Shown here in pieces: positions 16,180 to 23,665 of a stretch of DNA of 27,451 bases (position 1 is its first letter; each line of letters starts with the position of its first letter). The DNA is taken from contig DBYC01000089.1 in NCBI GenBank assembly GCA_002310035.1, forward strand, positions 1 through 27,451, read 5' to 3'. The position numbers and the translations under genes were made by a program. This DNA is from a bacterium UBP6_UBA1196 (GTDB lineage: Bacteria; UBP6; UBA1177). Under the pieces are notes generated by a model. That model saw only the letters and a program-made list of their open reading frames with translations, was not told the DNA's origin and ran no database searches.

Positions 16180-17808
16180 TCAATTCGATTTTTTCCCACC
16201 TTTTTTCCCGATAGTGCGGTCAAGAAGGAAAAGTCCCAGAATGATGTAGTTAAGCCAGACGAACCAGTTTCCGAATTTAAGATAAAGTGTTTTTTTGTCA
16301 TAGAGCGGGATTTTACGGTTTATCGTCGTTCTTTCGAGGAAATTTGTCGCGTTTTCGATCGTTCCGTCGGGAAGAACGACCTCACTTATACCGACATTCG
16401 CGCTGCGGACGATCGTCCTTCCGGTTTCAACTGCACGGAAAGGATAGAACATTCCGTGCTGGAAAGTTTCGCTCGAATTGCCGAACCACGCGTCGTTGCT
16501 GATATTTACAAGAAGTTCTGCGCCGTTTTTCACGAAACCGGCCACATTTTCACTGAAAGTCCCGTCGTAGCAGATCAGTATAGACGCTTTGAAACTGCCG
16601 AAATCATAAACAGTATATTCTGTTCCGCGGACAAAATCACCAAGATTGTCCGGAACAAGTATCGAAAACCCGATAGAGCGCAGAAATTCGCTGTAAGGCA
16701 GGTATTCACCGAAAGGCGCAAGCTTGATTTTTTTGTATATTTTGCGGATTTTTCCATTCTGAATGAAGCCTGCGGCATTGAAAAAACTGAGTTCGGAACG
16801 GTCGACCATGTCCATTCCTACAATCTGGTTAGGAAAATTGTAGGCCCTGGGAAAATAACGTTCCATGATATAGTCAAAACTGTCGAAACCGACAGGGATC
16901 CTGAGAGGCATAGCAGCCTCGTGCCATACAACAAGTTCCGTATCACGGTCGAAGCTGTTGATTTGATTGACAAAAACATCGATCATTTCGAAGACGTTTT
17001 CTTCCTTGGCATTAATATCATACTGGTTTATCGCAGGCTGCATAAGTCCTATCTTTATCTCCTTTGCGGGAGTTTCCGACTTGAACGAGATCAGCTGCCA
17101 CGCCGAATACGAAAACATGACAATAAGAACGGCCGCAAGCGTAAAGCCCTCTTTTTTATTATGGTTTTTAGAAACAAAAGTATAGACGTAAAGCGAGCTC
17201 CACACGATCATAAACGAAATTATATAGACAGATCCGAGTGATGCCCACTGCAGGACAACTTTGTTGGAATACTGCGAATGTCCGAGTGCCGCCCAGAAGA
17301 AATCGACTGGAAAAAATGTCCGCAGGAACTCGATCCCGAGCCACAGAACCGCGATAAACCAAGGTTTCAATGGCAGAACCGAACCGGCAGGAGCAGCTAT
17401 AAGAGCAGTAAAATCAGATATTTTCTGACTTTTTTTGGCAAAAAACCGGCAGAGCAGCCAGAATGCAAGCCAGAAAGTAGAGAGAGCCACCCACATCAGA
17501 AGCACGACCAGAATTGATTCCGTCAGATTCAATCCGCCGTAAATATTGAGAGAATAGAAAATCCAGTAAAAAACGAAGGCATTTGCCGGAATCATCAGCA
17601 TATAAAGCGCGAGGATCTGCCTTTTCAGAGTTGAAAACAAATTCATGATATAAAAAAAGAGCGGCATGACAGGAAGAATCAGAAGCCAGCCCATAAATTC
17701 GTGAATAAAAACAGGTTTTGTTCCGCCTGGGACTACAAACGGAAAACTGAGAGCAAAACAGAAAACAAAAAAAATACCAGCTATAAATGCCTTGATTCTA
17801 TTGGACAT
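16180..17808 (-). CDS. lnt: Apolipoprotein N-acyltransferase
   Basis: 542 aa. The first ~240 residues hold six or more membrane segments. The rest is the periplasmic nitrilase-like domain, with one last membrane segment near 515-530. The Glu-Lys-Cys catalytic triad can be placed at Glu297 (VVWHEAAMP), Lys360 (IYKKIKLAPFGEYLP) and Cys413 (LICYDGTF). The family signature NISNDAWFG follows at 435-443. Lnt adds the third acyl chain to the N-terminal cysteine of lipoproteins at the inner membrane, which prepares them for outer-membrane sorting. The lipoproteins in this window would be substrates. The gene starts 2 bp after the ybeY stop and is the last of the pgpH-ybeY-lnt operon. Its presence supports a diderm envelope. 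Confidence 0.96.
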   Translation of the reverse strand: MSNRIKAFIAGIFFVFCFALSFPFVVPGGTKPVFIHEFMGWLLILPVMPLFFYIMNLFSTLKRQILALYMLMIPANAFVFYWIFYSLNIYGGLNLTESILVVLLMWVALSTFWLAFWLLCRFFAKKSQKISDFTALIAAPAGSVLPLKPWFIAVLWLGIEFLRTFFPVDFFWAALGHSQYSNKVVLQWASLGSVYIISFMIVWSSLYVYTFVSKNHNKKEGFTLAAVLIVMFSYSAWQLISFKSETPAKEIKIGLMQPAINQYDINAKEENVFEMIDVFVNQINSFDRDTELVVWHEAAMPLRIPVGFDSFDYIMERYFPRAYNFPNQIVGMDMVDRSELSFFNAAGFIQNGKIRKIYKKIKLAPFGEYLPYSEFLRSIGFSILVPDNLGDFVRGTEYTVYDFGSFKASILICYDGTFSENVAGFVKNGAELLVNISNDAWFGNSSETFQHGMFYPFRAVETGRTIVRSANVGISEVVLPDGTIENATNFLERTTINRKIPLYDKKTLYLKFGNWFVWLNYIILGLFLLDRTIGKKGGKKSN

Positions 17809-17810
17809 TT

Positions 17811-18281
17811 TTATTCTTCACCGCGTCCTTTCCAGTGCGGATAAAGCTGTTTCATTATGACACTTTCCGCTGTTCTCATCTCTTCACGCTCCCCTTTTTT
17901 GTGGTGGTCAAAGCCCAGAAGATGAAGAATTCCGTGGACAACCATGAAAGTCATCTCTTCGTCGAAAGTCGTAACATACTTTGCGGCATGTTTTGCGACA
18001 ACATCAGTACAGATGAAGATGTCACCAAGAAGATAAGGCGCAAATTCAGCCCCCTCCCCTTCAGCAAAAGCGAATGAAATAACATCTGTTGAACGGTCTA
18101 TATGCCTGAAATTATTGTTTATCTCACGAATTCTCACTTCATCCACAAAAATTATAGAAACTTCGTAAGGATCGGTCGTTTTGAGATTTTTAAAGTTCAA
18201 AGCAAGGCGGATCGCCCGGCGCATCGTTGACTTCAATCCGCCCGGCGCATAATCACATTCCGAAAAAAACGATGTTCTCAT
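17811..18281 (-). CDS. ybeY: Endoribonuclease YbeY (16S rRNA maturation)
   Basis: 156 aa, normal size. The metal site is HGILHLLGFDH (116-126), with His116, His120 and His126 as zinc ligands. STDVISF (64-70) is the other conserved block, equivalent to the PTDVLSF of most YbeY proteins. YbeY is a single-strand-specific RNase needed for 16S rRNA 3'-end maturation and ribosome quality control. The ATG overlaps the pgpH stop by 4 bp. A pgpH/yqfF-ybeY order is familiar from many bacteria, which supports both calls. lnt follows 2 bp later. Confidence 0.96.
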   Translation of the reverse strand: MRTSFFSECDYAPGGLKSTMRRAIRLALNFKNLKTTDPYEVSIIFVDEVRIREINNNFRHIDRSTDVISFAFAEGEGAEFAPYLLGDIFICTDVVAKHAAKYVTTFDEEMTFMVVHGILHLLGFDHHKKGEREEMRTAESVIMKQLYPHWKGRGEE

Positions 18282-20926
18282 TTGTTCTCCTGTTCAGGCT
18301 GTCCGGCAGCGGCGACAGGGGAAGACTCTTTTGCTTTCTCCTGCGGATATTTGACTCTGCCGTGGTAAATTCCCGAAAATGTGTTGACTAAAGAATCTTC
18401 TATTATCTGGAGATCTTTTGTGGTCAGATTGCATTTTACGAACTGGTTTTCCCTGATTTTTCCGGCGATTATCTCCTGAACTCTGGCTTTAAGGCCGTTT
18501 TCGGTCTTTTTGTCCATCGAACGCACCGCTGCCTCGCAGCTGTCGGCAATCATAAGAAGCGCCGTTTCTTTCGACTGCGGTTCAGGACCGGCATACTTGA
18601 ACTCGGCCTCGGAAACATTCGGATCCATCTCTTTCGCCTTTTTATAGAAATATCCGACCAGAGTCGTGCCGTGATGTTCCACTATCGCTGCCTCAATCTC
18701 TTCCCCGAGATGATATTTCTTTGCAAGTTCAAGACCGTATTTGACGTGATTGGTGATGATTCTCGCCGACATCGTCGGTCTGTAGCTGTCGTGCGCGTTC
18801 TTTCTGTCGCGCTGGTTTTCTGTGAAATATTCAGGACGCTCGAGCTTTCCTATGTCATGGAAATAAGCCATGACCTTGCATTTAAGCGGATTGAGCTTCA
18901 GATCGCGCGCCGCGACTTCGACAAGTGAAGCTACCGTAAGCGAATGCTGGTAAGTTCCGTTCGCATAGACCGACATCTGTTTGATGAGCTCGTTGCTCAT
19001 GGTTGAATAGCTGACATATTTTATGTTCGTCGTATAGTCGAGAACTGATTCAAAAAGCGGGATCATTATACTCAGAATTCCGCCGGAAAGTATCGCAGAG
19101 ACAAAAGCGCTGAGTATCGCGGCAAAGACATGGACTCCGCTCTGGTTCAGCGATGAATCAAGCATTCCGACAATAAACGCAAGCCCCATCGCGAACACCG
19201 AAAATTTGAATGTCTGCCACATTATCTGACCTGACGATTCGACATGGAAAATGACGAACATGAAAAGAAGCGAGCCGAAAACATAGTAGACCGGAATAAA
19301 ATAATTTTCAGGGAAAAGTGTCGTCAAGACCGCCGAAAGGACAAACAAAAAGAAACAGGCAGTTTCCGTATTCACAAGGACTCTCACCGCCGCTATAAAA
19401 AACGGCAGCGGGAAAAAGAAATAAATCGCCTTGTTGTCATAGACTTTCTCCTGGATCCACGGCATCGCAAAACGGATAAGCAGAAGAGCCGAAAGCATGA
19501 GACCGGTCATAAGCAGAATATCTTTGTTGCGATATCTGAATTTGCCGATCGAACGTGTGAAAACAAGAAAAACAATCGATATGAAAGCGGCGATATAAAG
19601 AAAATTGCCCAAAAAGAAAAACTCTTTGGAAATGTTATCGGACTGCTCCTTCATAACCTTAAAAACTTCGATATCTTCTTTTGTGATCACCGCCCTGGAC
19701 GAGATCACACGTTCACCTCTCGCTATTTTCCGTTCTGATTTAGGTGCACTGTTTTTGGCTTCTATTTTATCATACTCGGTGATTTCAGCATTGTAAAAGA
19801 TCGAGTCCCTCATAGTCCAATTAGCTATTTCAGCAACGATCTCGAGACCTTGTCGTGTAAAATCTGTCATATTCAGTTTGTCTTTAGCATGAAGGATCTC
19901 GGCTTTGAGGGCTGTCGAATTAATAATTTTTCCGGTATTGACAAAAAGTGATTTAACCTTCGCGGCAGCTGACGGATCCTGCTCCTGATCGCCGGCGTCT
20001 TTTTTCCTCACGATAATTTGTGCAGGAACATAGTCGGCGGGAATTCCCTCACGCAGAATGAAGTAGTCGTTCTGGCTGAAGTAATCGGAAATCTCCGCGA
20101 TCGTCTCCGGGATCCTTGCCGGGAAAATATTGTCGGCCAGAGTGAAAAAAACGCCGTTTGAAAGCGGAGTTCCTATATCGCGTTCGAAATCAGCCCGTTT
20201 CTTGATAAAAAGATTGCGCAGGCCTGATTTCAACTCCTTGAATTCATTGGTTTTACCTGAATTGACTATATAATCCGCCAGAACATCCTGGAATTCCGGC
20301 GGGCAGGCGTTCTTTTCGGCAATAACCGCCTTCAGATTTTCCTTCGCCGCTTCACGCATCATCCTGAAAGCTTCGTTCAAAGCGGCAAGATTCTTTTTCT
20401 GGTCAACGACATCGTATGTGTTAGGCACTTCATTCTGCGCCTTTTCCTGATTTTTCGCAGTTTCGTCCTCGTTGATTATTATGTAATCCTTGTCAGCAAC
20501 TATCGAATGGTCTATCGTGTGGCCGATGTTACGCGGATCATCAGGGTAATTTTCCTTGTCAGAATCGGGAACAAGGATCCAAGCCACAGCGGCTGTGAAC
20601 ACAAAAAACATCGCCAGACGCGACTTTTTGTCGCTTTTTCTCAGCCAAGAAACATATTTTTCGGAAATATCATCAAGTTTTTCCAGAAACAAAACATAAA
20701 AAAGCACCGCCCTGAAGACACACCATACAAAAAACTGCGGTGACATATCCCGTTTTTTCTGCCATGAATCATAAAGCTTGTAAGGTTTCTCGAACTTGCC
20801 GAAACGCCAGCGGAAAATATCCTCTTCTTCGTTTTCCGACGATTTTTCTATAATGAATTTCAGCTTTTTGAACTCTTTTACAAGCCTGACATTCAGATTT
20901 TCATTTGCCTGTCTTAAGTCTTCCAT
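18278..20926 (-). CDS. pgpH: 7TM-HD membrane phosphodiesterase, PgpH/YqfF family
   Basis: 882 aa, longer than the ~710 of Firmicute YqfF/PgpH. Order: a charged N-terminal extension of about 100 residues with a hydrophobic stretch; a membrane segment near 105-122; a large extracytoplasmic 7TMR-HDED-type domain (about 125-445); seven membrane helices (about 450-640); and a cytoplasmic HD domain. The HD motif is His690-Asp691 in AYFHDIGK, with the first metal-binding His at 661 (QHSLTVASLVE) and a later EHHGTT. Known members (for example Listeria PgpH) hydrolyse c-di-AMP to pApA; that substrate is inferred here. The C-terminus ends in a low-complexity Pro/Gln/Glu tail. The gene leads an operon with ybeY and lnt and has a strong promoter at 20953-20981. 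Confidence 0.92.
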   Translation of the reverse strand: MEDLRQANENLNVRLVKEFKKLKFIIEKSSENEEEDIFRWRFGKFEKPYKLYDSWQKKRDMSPQFFVWCVFRAVLFYVLFLEKLDDISEKYVSWLRKSDKKSRLAMFFVFTAAVAWILVPDSDKENYPDDPRNIGHTIDHSIVADKDYIIINEDETAKNQEKAQNEVPNTYDVVDQKKNLAALNEAFRMMREAAKENLKAVIAEKNACPPEFQDVLADYIVNSGKTNEFKELKSGLRNLFIKKRADFERDIGTPLSNGVFFTLADNIFPARIPETIAEISDYFSQNDYFILREGIPADYVPAQIIVRKKDAGDQEQDPSAAAKVKSLFVNTGKIINSTALKAEILHAKDKLNMTDFTRQGLEIVAEIANWTMRDSIFYNAEITEYDKIEAKNSAPKSERKIARGERVISSRAVITKEDIEVFKVMKEQSDNISKEFFFLGNFLYIAAFISIVFLVFTRSIGKFRYRNKDILLMTGLMLSALLLIRFAMPWIQEKVYDNKAIYFFFPLPFFIAAVRVLVNTETACFFLFVLSAVLTTLFPENYFIPVYYVFGSLLFMFVIFHVESSGQIMWQTFKFSVFAMGLAFIVGMLDSSLNQSGVHVFAAILSAFVSAILSGGILSIMIPLFESVLDYTTNIKYVSYSTMSNELIKQMSVYANGTYQHSLTVASLVEVAARDLKLNPLKCKVMAYFHDIGKLERPEYFTENQRDRKNAHDSYRPTMSARIITNHVKYGLELAKKYHLGEEIEAAIVEHHGTTLVGYFYKKAKEMDPNVSEAEFKYAGPEPQSKETALLMIADSCEAAVRSMDKKTENGLKARVQEIIAGKIRENQFVKCNLTTKDLQIIEDSLVNTFSGIYHGRVKYPQEKAKESSPVAAAGQPEQENK

Positions 20927-20952
20927 CTTTCTCCGCGGACAAAAAACGAAGT

Positions 20953-20981
20953 ATTATGAACCAAAATGCGCGTCAAGTCAA
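20953..20981 (-). promoter_or_regulatory. Strong sigma70 promoter for pgpH-ybeY-lnt
   Basis: Minus strand: TTGACT (20976-20981), 17-base spacer, CATAAT (20953-20958). The discriminator is ACTTCG and then T6 (20941-20946). The ATG of pgpH follows about 26 bases after the expected transcription start, preceded by GGAG. Confidence 0.7.
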
Positions 20982-21027
20982 AAAGTTGCCGCAAAAGTTC
21001 TGAGAATCGCGGATACGGAAACGCTTT

Positions 21028-22326
21028 TCATTCCGCGCTGCCGAAAAATTCGCCCAGATCTATCGACGAAAGAAATTTCCTGACGACCGCGACAGAAACT
21101 TTGCTGCTTTCTTCGCGGATTTTTTCGTTTTTATTCTGCGGAGTCACAAAAAACGGCTTGTGCTCATAGTGCGTTATTTTGAATTTCTGTCCGTTTTTGA
21201 AAGTGTGGACATCGACTTCGACAAGATATCTCTCATAGTTGCCGACTTTTGTCGAAGTCCCTTTCGAAACAACGATGAGCTGATGCGGCAGATTTTTGTT
21301 CTGAGTCGGGACGATTCCGAAATCGAGCAGAACTTTTTCGATGTCGTCAATCATTCTGACTGGACTGTCGACACGCAGAAAAACCTCTTTTTTGCCAAGA
21401 TTTTCGGGAACAAAAATCAGTTCTACAAATTTCCTGTCGCCTTTTAAAAGAGTGACTTTGCCGCTTTGTGTTTTATAACCGGATGATTTTACTGAAAAAC
21501 TGTATTCTCCCGGTTTAAGATGGATTTTCCTGTTCAAAGCGTATTCCGCTCCGGCGATCCCGACCTTGCCCTCTACACCTGATTTCGCCGAAAAATATAC
21601 CGAGCCAGAAGTCGCGAGTTTCTCTGTTTCGGCCTTCAAAGAATCGAGAATCTTTATGTATTTTTCCCGTTCCTTAACCTGCGAACCGGAAACAGCATAA
21701 AGCAGTGAATAGGCGAAAGAAAGCGAAGTCATAACATCGTCGAACTTATCCGGAGAAAGTGTCTCGATGTCAAAAGGAATCGTTTTTATAAGATAGTTTA
21801 TTGTATTTACCACATCTTTTTCAGTCATAAACGCAATAACGCTTAAACCGTATTCCGTATTCCTAGGCTTCGTAAAGCGGACGCCTTTCAGAAAAGTGTC
21901 AGATTTTGTTTTGACATCATTTTTAAGCGCGCTGAAATATTCCCCGTTCTTTTTTTCATGCACGGAAACAAACTGCGCGGAAACAATGACGACGATCGAA
22001 TTGCTCAACTCGGAAATTGCCGCAGCTCTTGCGGTTTTCTCGTCTTTTCCGAATCCTTCCCCTTTCAGAACCGCGAACTGAAGCATATCGTCGTCACTCA
22101 CCTGAGACGGCTTTTCTGCTGTTTTCCCTTTGCTTTTAAGACTTTGATCCGGTGATTCTGCCTGAGAAGAAGCAGCAGGCGCCGGAATTTTTCCTTCAAG
22201 TTCGGCAAAAGCGGCTTCCGCATTCCGTTTTGCCTTGTTGAAATCTTCCGATTTTGCACCTGCTGACAGTTGCAAAGTCGCTAAAACAGACAGGATCAAA
22301 AAAATTGAAAAGAATCCTTTTTTCAT
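21028..22326 (-). CDS. Secreted LPP20/FlgT-like protein with PEGA-type domain
   Basis: 432 aa. A signal peptide (MKKGFFSIFLILSVLATLQLSA, cleavage after SAGA or nearby) is followed by an Ala/Glu/Pro/Ser-rich stretch. Residues about 90-190 show the LPP20/FlgT-like pattern in which a glycine-rich strand (KGEGFG) precedes a helix of the type KTARAAAISEL. Residues about 245-310 look like a PEGA domain, a small beta-sandwich: HLKPGEYSFSVKSSGYKTQ, then KVTLLKGDRKFVEL. The last ~120 residues have no family I can name. PEGA and LPP20 modules occur in envelope-associated proteins. The gene starts 7 bp after its partner, with GGGGAG before the ATG, and both are likely expressed from 23585-23611. Exact function is unknown. 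Confidence 0.85.
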   Translation of the reverse strand: MKKGFFSIFLILSVLATLQLSAGAKSEDFNKAKRNAEAAFAELEGKIPAPAASSQAESPDQSLKSKGKTAEKPSQVSDDDMLQFAVLKGEGFGKDEKTARAAAISELSNSIVVIVSAQFVSVHEKKNGEYFSALKNDVKTKSDTFLKGVRFTKPRNTEYGLSVIAFMTEKDVVNTINYLIKTIPFDIETLSPDKFDDVMTSLSFAYSLLYAVSGSQVKEREKYIKILDSLKAETEKLATSGSVYFSAKSGVEGKVGIAGAEYALNRKIHLKPGEYSFSVKSSGYKTQSGKVTLLKGDRKFVELIFVPENLGKKEVFLRVDSPVRMIDDIEKVLLDFGIVPTQNKNLPHQLIVVSKGTSTKVGNYERYLVEVDVHTFKNGQKFKITHYEHKPFFVTPQNKNEKIREESSKVSVAVVRKFLSSIDLGEFFGSAE

Positions 22327-22333
22327 GGCTCCC

Positions 22334-23551
22334 CTACTCGATCTTAAGTTCGATTTCTCCGCTGCCAGCCGCCTTTAAAACAAGGAAAGAACCTGAATCG
22401 CTGACTTTTTCAAGCTGTCCCGGACCTTTGTACGACTTTTTTATCTCCTGAAAAAGTTCGTACGCGTTCGACACATTTTTAACATAGGCGATATATGTGA
22501 AAGAAGATTTTCCGCCGGCGACCCTTTTGATAGGCTTTTTCGTAAGTTTTTTTAATGCGCCGTAAACAGCTTCGTCGGCTGCCGCACCGTCGGAACTGTT
22601 TGAAAGAACCGTGATTTTGAACGGTTTTCCGCTTTTTGCCATCTTGGTCCACTCTTTTTTGATCTGGCTTAAAACTTTGGAAGCCGCATCGTTCACAGCT
22701 TCCTGGATCAGAGCGTTTTTGTCAGTAACTCTCCTTTCAGCCGAATAACCCGTGGTCGAAGCGAGCAGTTTTCCGCTTGCTGTCTCAAAAACTTCGAGAG
22801 TTACGGACGCTTTCGAACCTATGCTGCCGCGCATTTCGGAAAAATTCACTTTTGCGTAGATATCAGTGCCCAAAGTTAGCGCCATGTCGTGCATCGGATC
22901 TGTTTCCGCACCTTCCAGCATTGAGATCTTACTGACGATTTTGTCAACAGCTGCGCCTTGTGAGGCCTTGAAAACCTCGAGATCGTTGTCCTGAAAATAT
23001 TCCTGAATGACTGTGACAGCGGTTCTGGCAAAATCGCCGCCCTTGTCGGCGAAAACCGAAATCGTCGGAAGCCCGATCTCTTCGCTTATTTCCTCCATTG
23101 TAGAGATGACTCCGGCAGCGGCAAGCTCCTGCATAATCATCGCGGTATCGACTCTGAAAAGATAAACGGCTTTCGTCTTGTCTCCGGTTTTCGACTTTGA
23201 TTTTATGTCGGAAGTCCAGCGGATGTATTTATCCGGATTCTGATACATTTTTATTTCAAAACCGTAAGCTTTAGTTTTTTCGGCATCGCTTTTGAGGATC
23301 GGTTGTTCACCGCTTTCCAGAACGAACCATATTGCTGTTTTCTTAGCCTCTTTCAAAGCCTCTTCGACCGAACAGCCGATTCCGCCGGCCTTGACCATGA
23401 CCTCTGCGGTCCCGGAACTTTCGACAAAAGTCGCCTCGTAACACGCCGGCGTGTCATTTTTGTTGGGTTCACATTTCTTTTTCGCCGAAAGGCCGGTGCT
23501 GAAAAGAAAAACAGCCGAAAAAACCAAAACAGCCGATACAAACTTTTTCAT
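22334..23551 (-). CDS. Secreted LPP20/CsgG-like envelope protein
   Basis: 405 aa from the ATG at 23551, chosen because GGAG lies 6-9 bases upstream and a signal peptide (MKKFVSAVLVFSAVFLFSTG, then LSA) begins there. A longer frame to 23611 would run through the promoter and is rejected. Residues about 40-140 have the SSGTAEVMVKAGG-then-EEALKEAKKTA pattern of LPP20/FlgT-type modules, as in the downstream gene. The middle (about 155-290) resembles the CsgG/TolB-N fold: PTISVFADKGG, then LGTDIYAKVNFSEM, then VTLEVFETASGKLLAST. The last ~100 residues form another small alpha/beta domain. No lipobox is present, so the protein is periplasmic or outer-membrane associated. Its role is unknown; sharing modules and an operon with the PEGA-domain protein suggests they act together. 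Confidence 0.84.
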   Translation of the reverse strand: MKKFVSAVLVFSAVFLFSTGLSAKKKCEPNKNDTPACYEATFVESSGTAEVMVKAGGIGCSVEEALKEAKKTAIWFVLESGEQPILKSDAEKTKAYGFEIKMYQNPDKYIRWTSDIKSKSKTGDKTKAVYLFRVDTAMIMQELAAAGVISTMEEISEEIGLPTISVFADKGGDFARTAVTVIQEYFQDNDLEVFKASQGAAVDKIVSKISMLEGAETDPMHDMALTLGTDIYAKVNFSEMRGSIGSKASVTLEVFETASGKLLASTTGYSAERRVTDKNALIQEAVNDAASKVLSQIKKEWTKMAKSGKPFKITVLSNSSDGAAADEAVYGALKKLTKKPIKRVAGGKSSFTYIAYVKNVSNAYELFQEIKKSYKGPGQLEKVSDSGSFLVLKAAGSGEIELKIE

Positions 23552-23584
23552 AGCAGACTCCTTACATAAAAAAACTTTTTCTGA

Positions 23585-23611
23585 ATTATAGCAGGAAAGG
23601 TAAAAAAACAA
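23585..23611 (-). promoter_or_regulatory. Extended -10 promoter for the envelope protein pair
   Basis: Minus strand: TTGTTT (23606-23611), a short 15-base spacer, and TATAAT (23585-23590) preceded by TGC, an extended -10 that can compensate for poor spacing. The ATG follows 34 bases downstream. Confidence 0.55.
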
Positions 23612-23642
23612 GTTTTTGCCCTTCCACTTCAGGCACTCTCGT

Positions 23643-23665
23643 AAAAAAATCAGCTGTTTTTCAGC
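23643..23665 (-). terminator. Possible weak intrinsic terminator of the helicase gene
   Basis: Reading leftward, GCTG-AAAAA-CAGC forms a 4-bp stem (23653-23665), followed by TGA, the helicase stop codon, and T7 (23643-23649). The stem is short and partly inside the coding region, so termination may be inefficient. Confidence 0.35.

Noticed and set aside
16456..17241. 261-codon plus-strand frame inside lnt
   Set aside because: Lnt carries all its catalytic residues on the other strand; no independent support for this frame.
23552..23611. N-terminal extension of the LPP20/CsgG-like gene
   Set aside because: It would bury the signal peptide and overlap the extended -10 promoter; the ATG at 23551 has GGAG before it.
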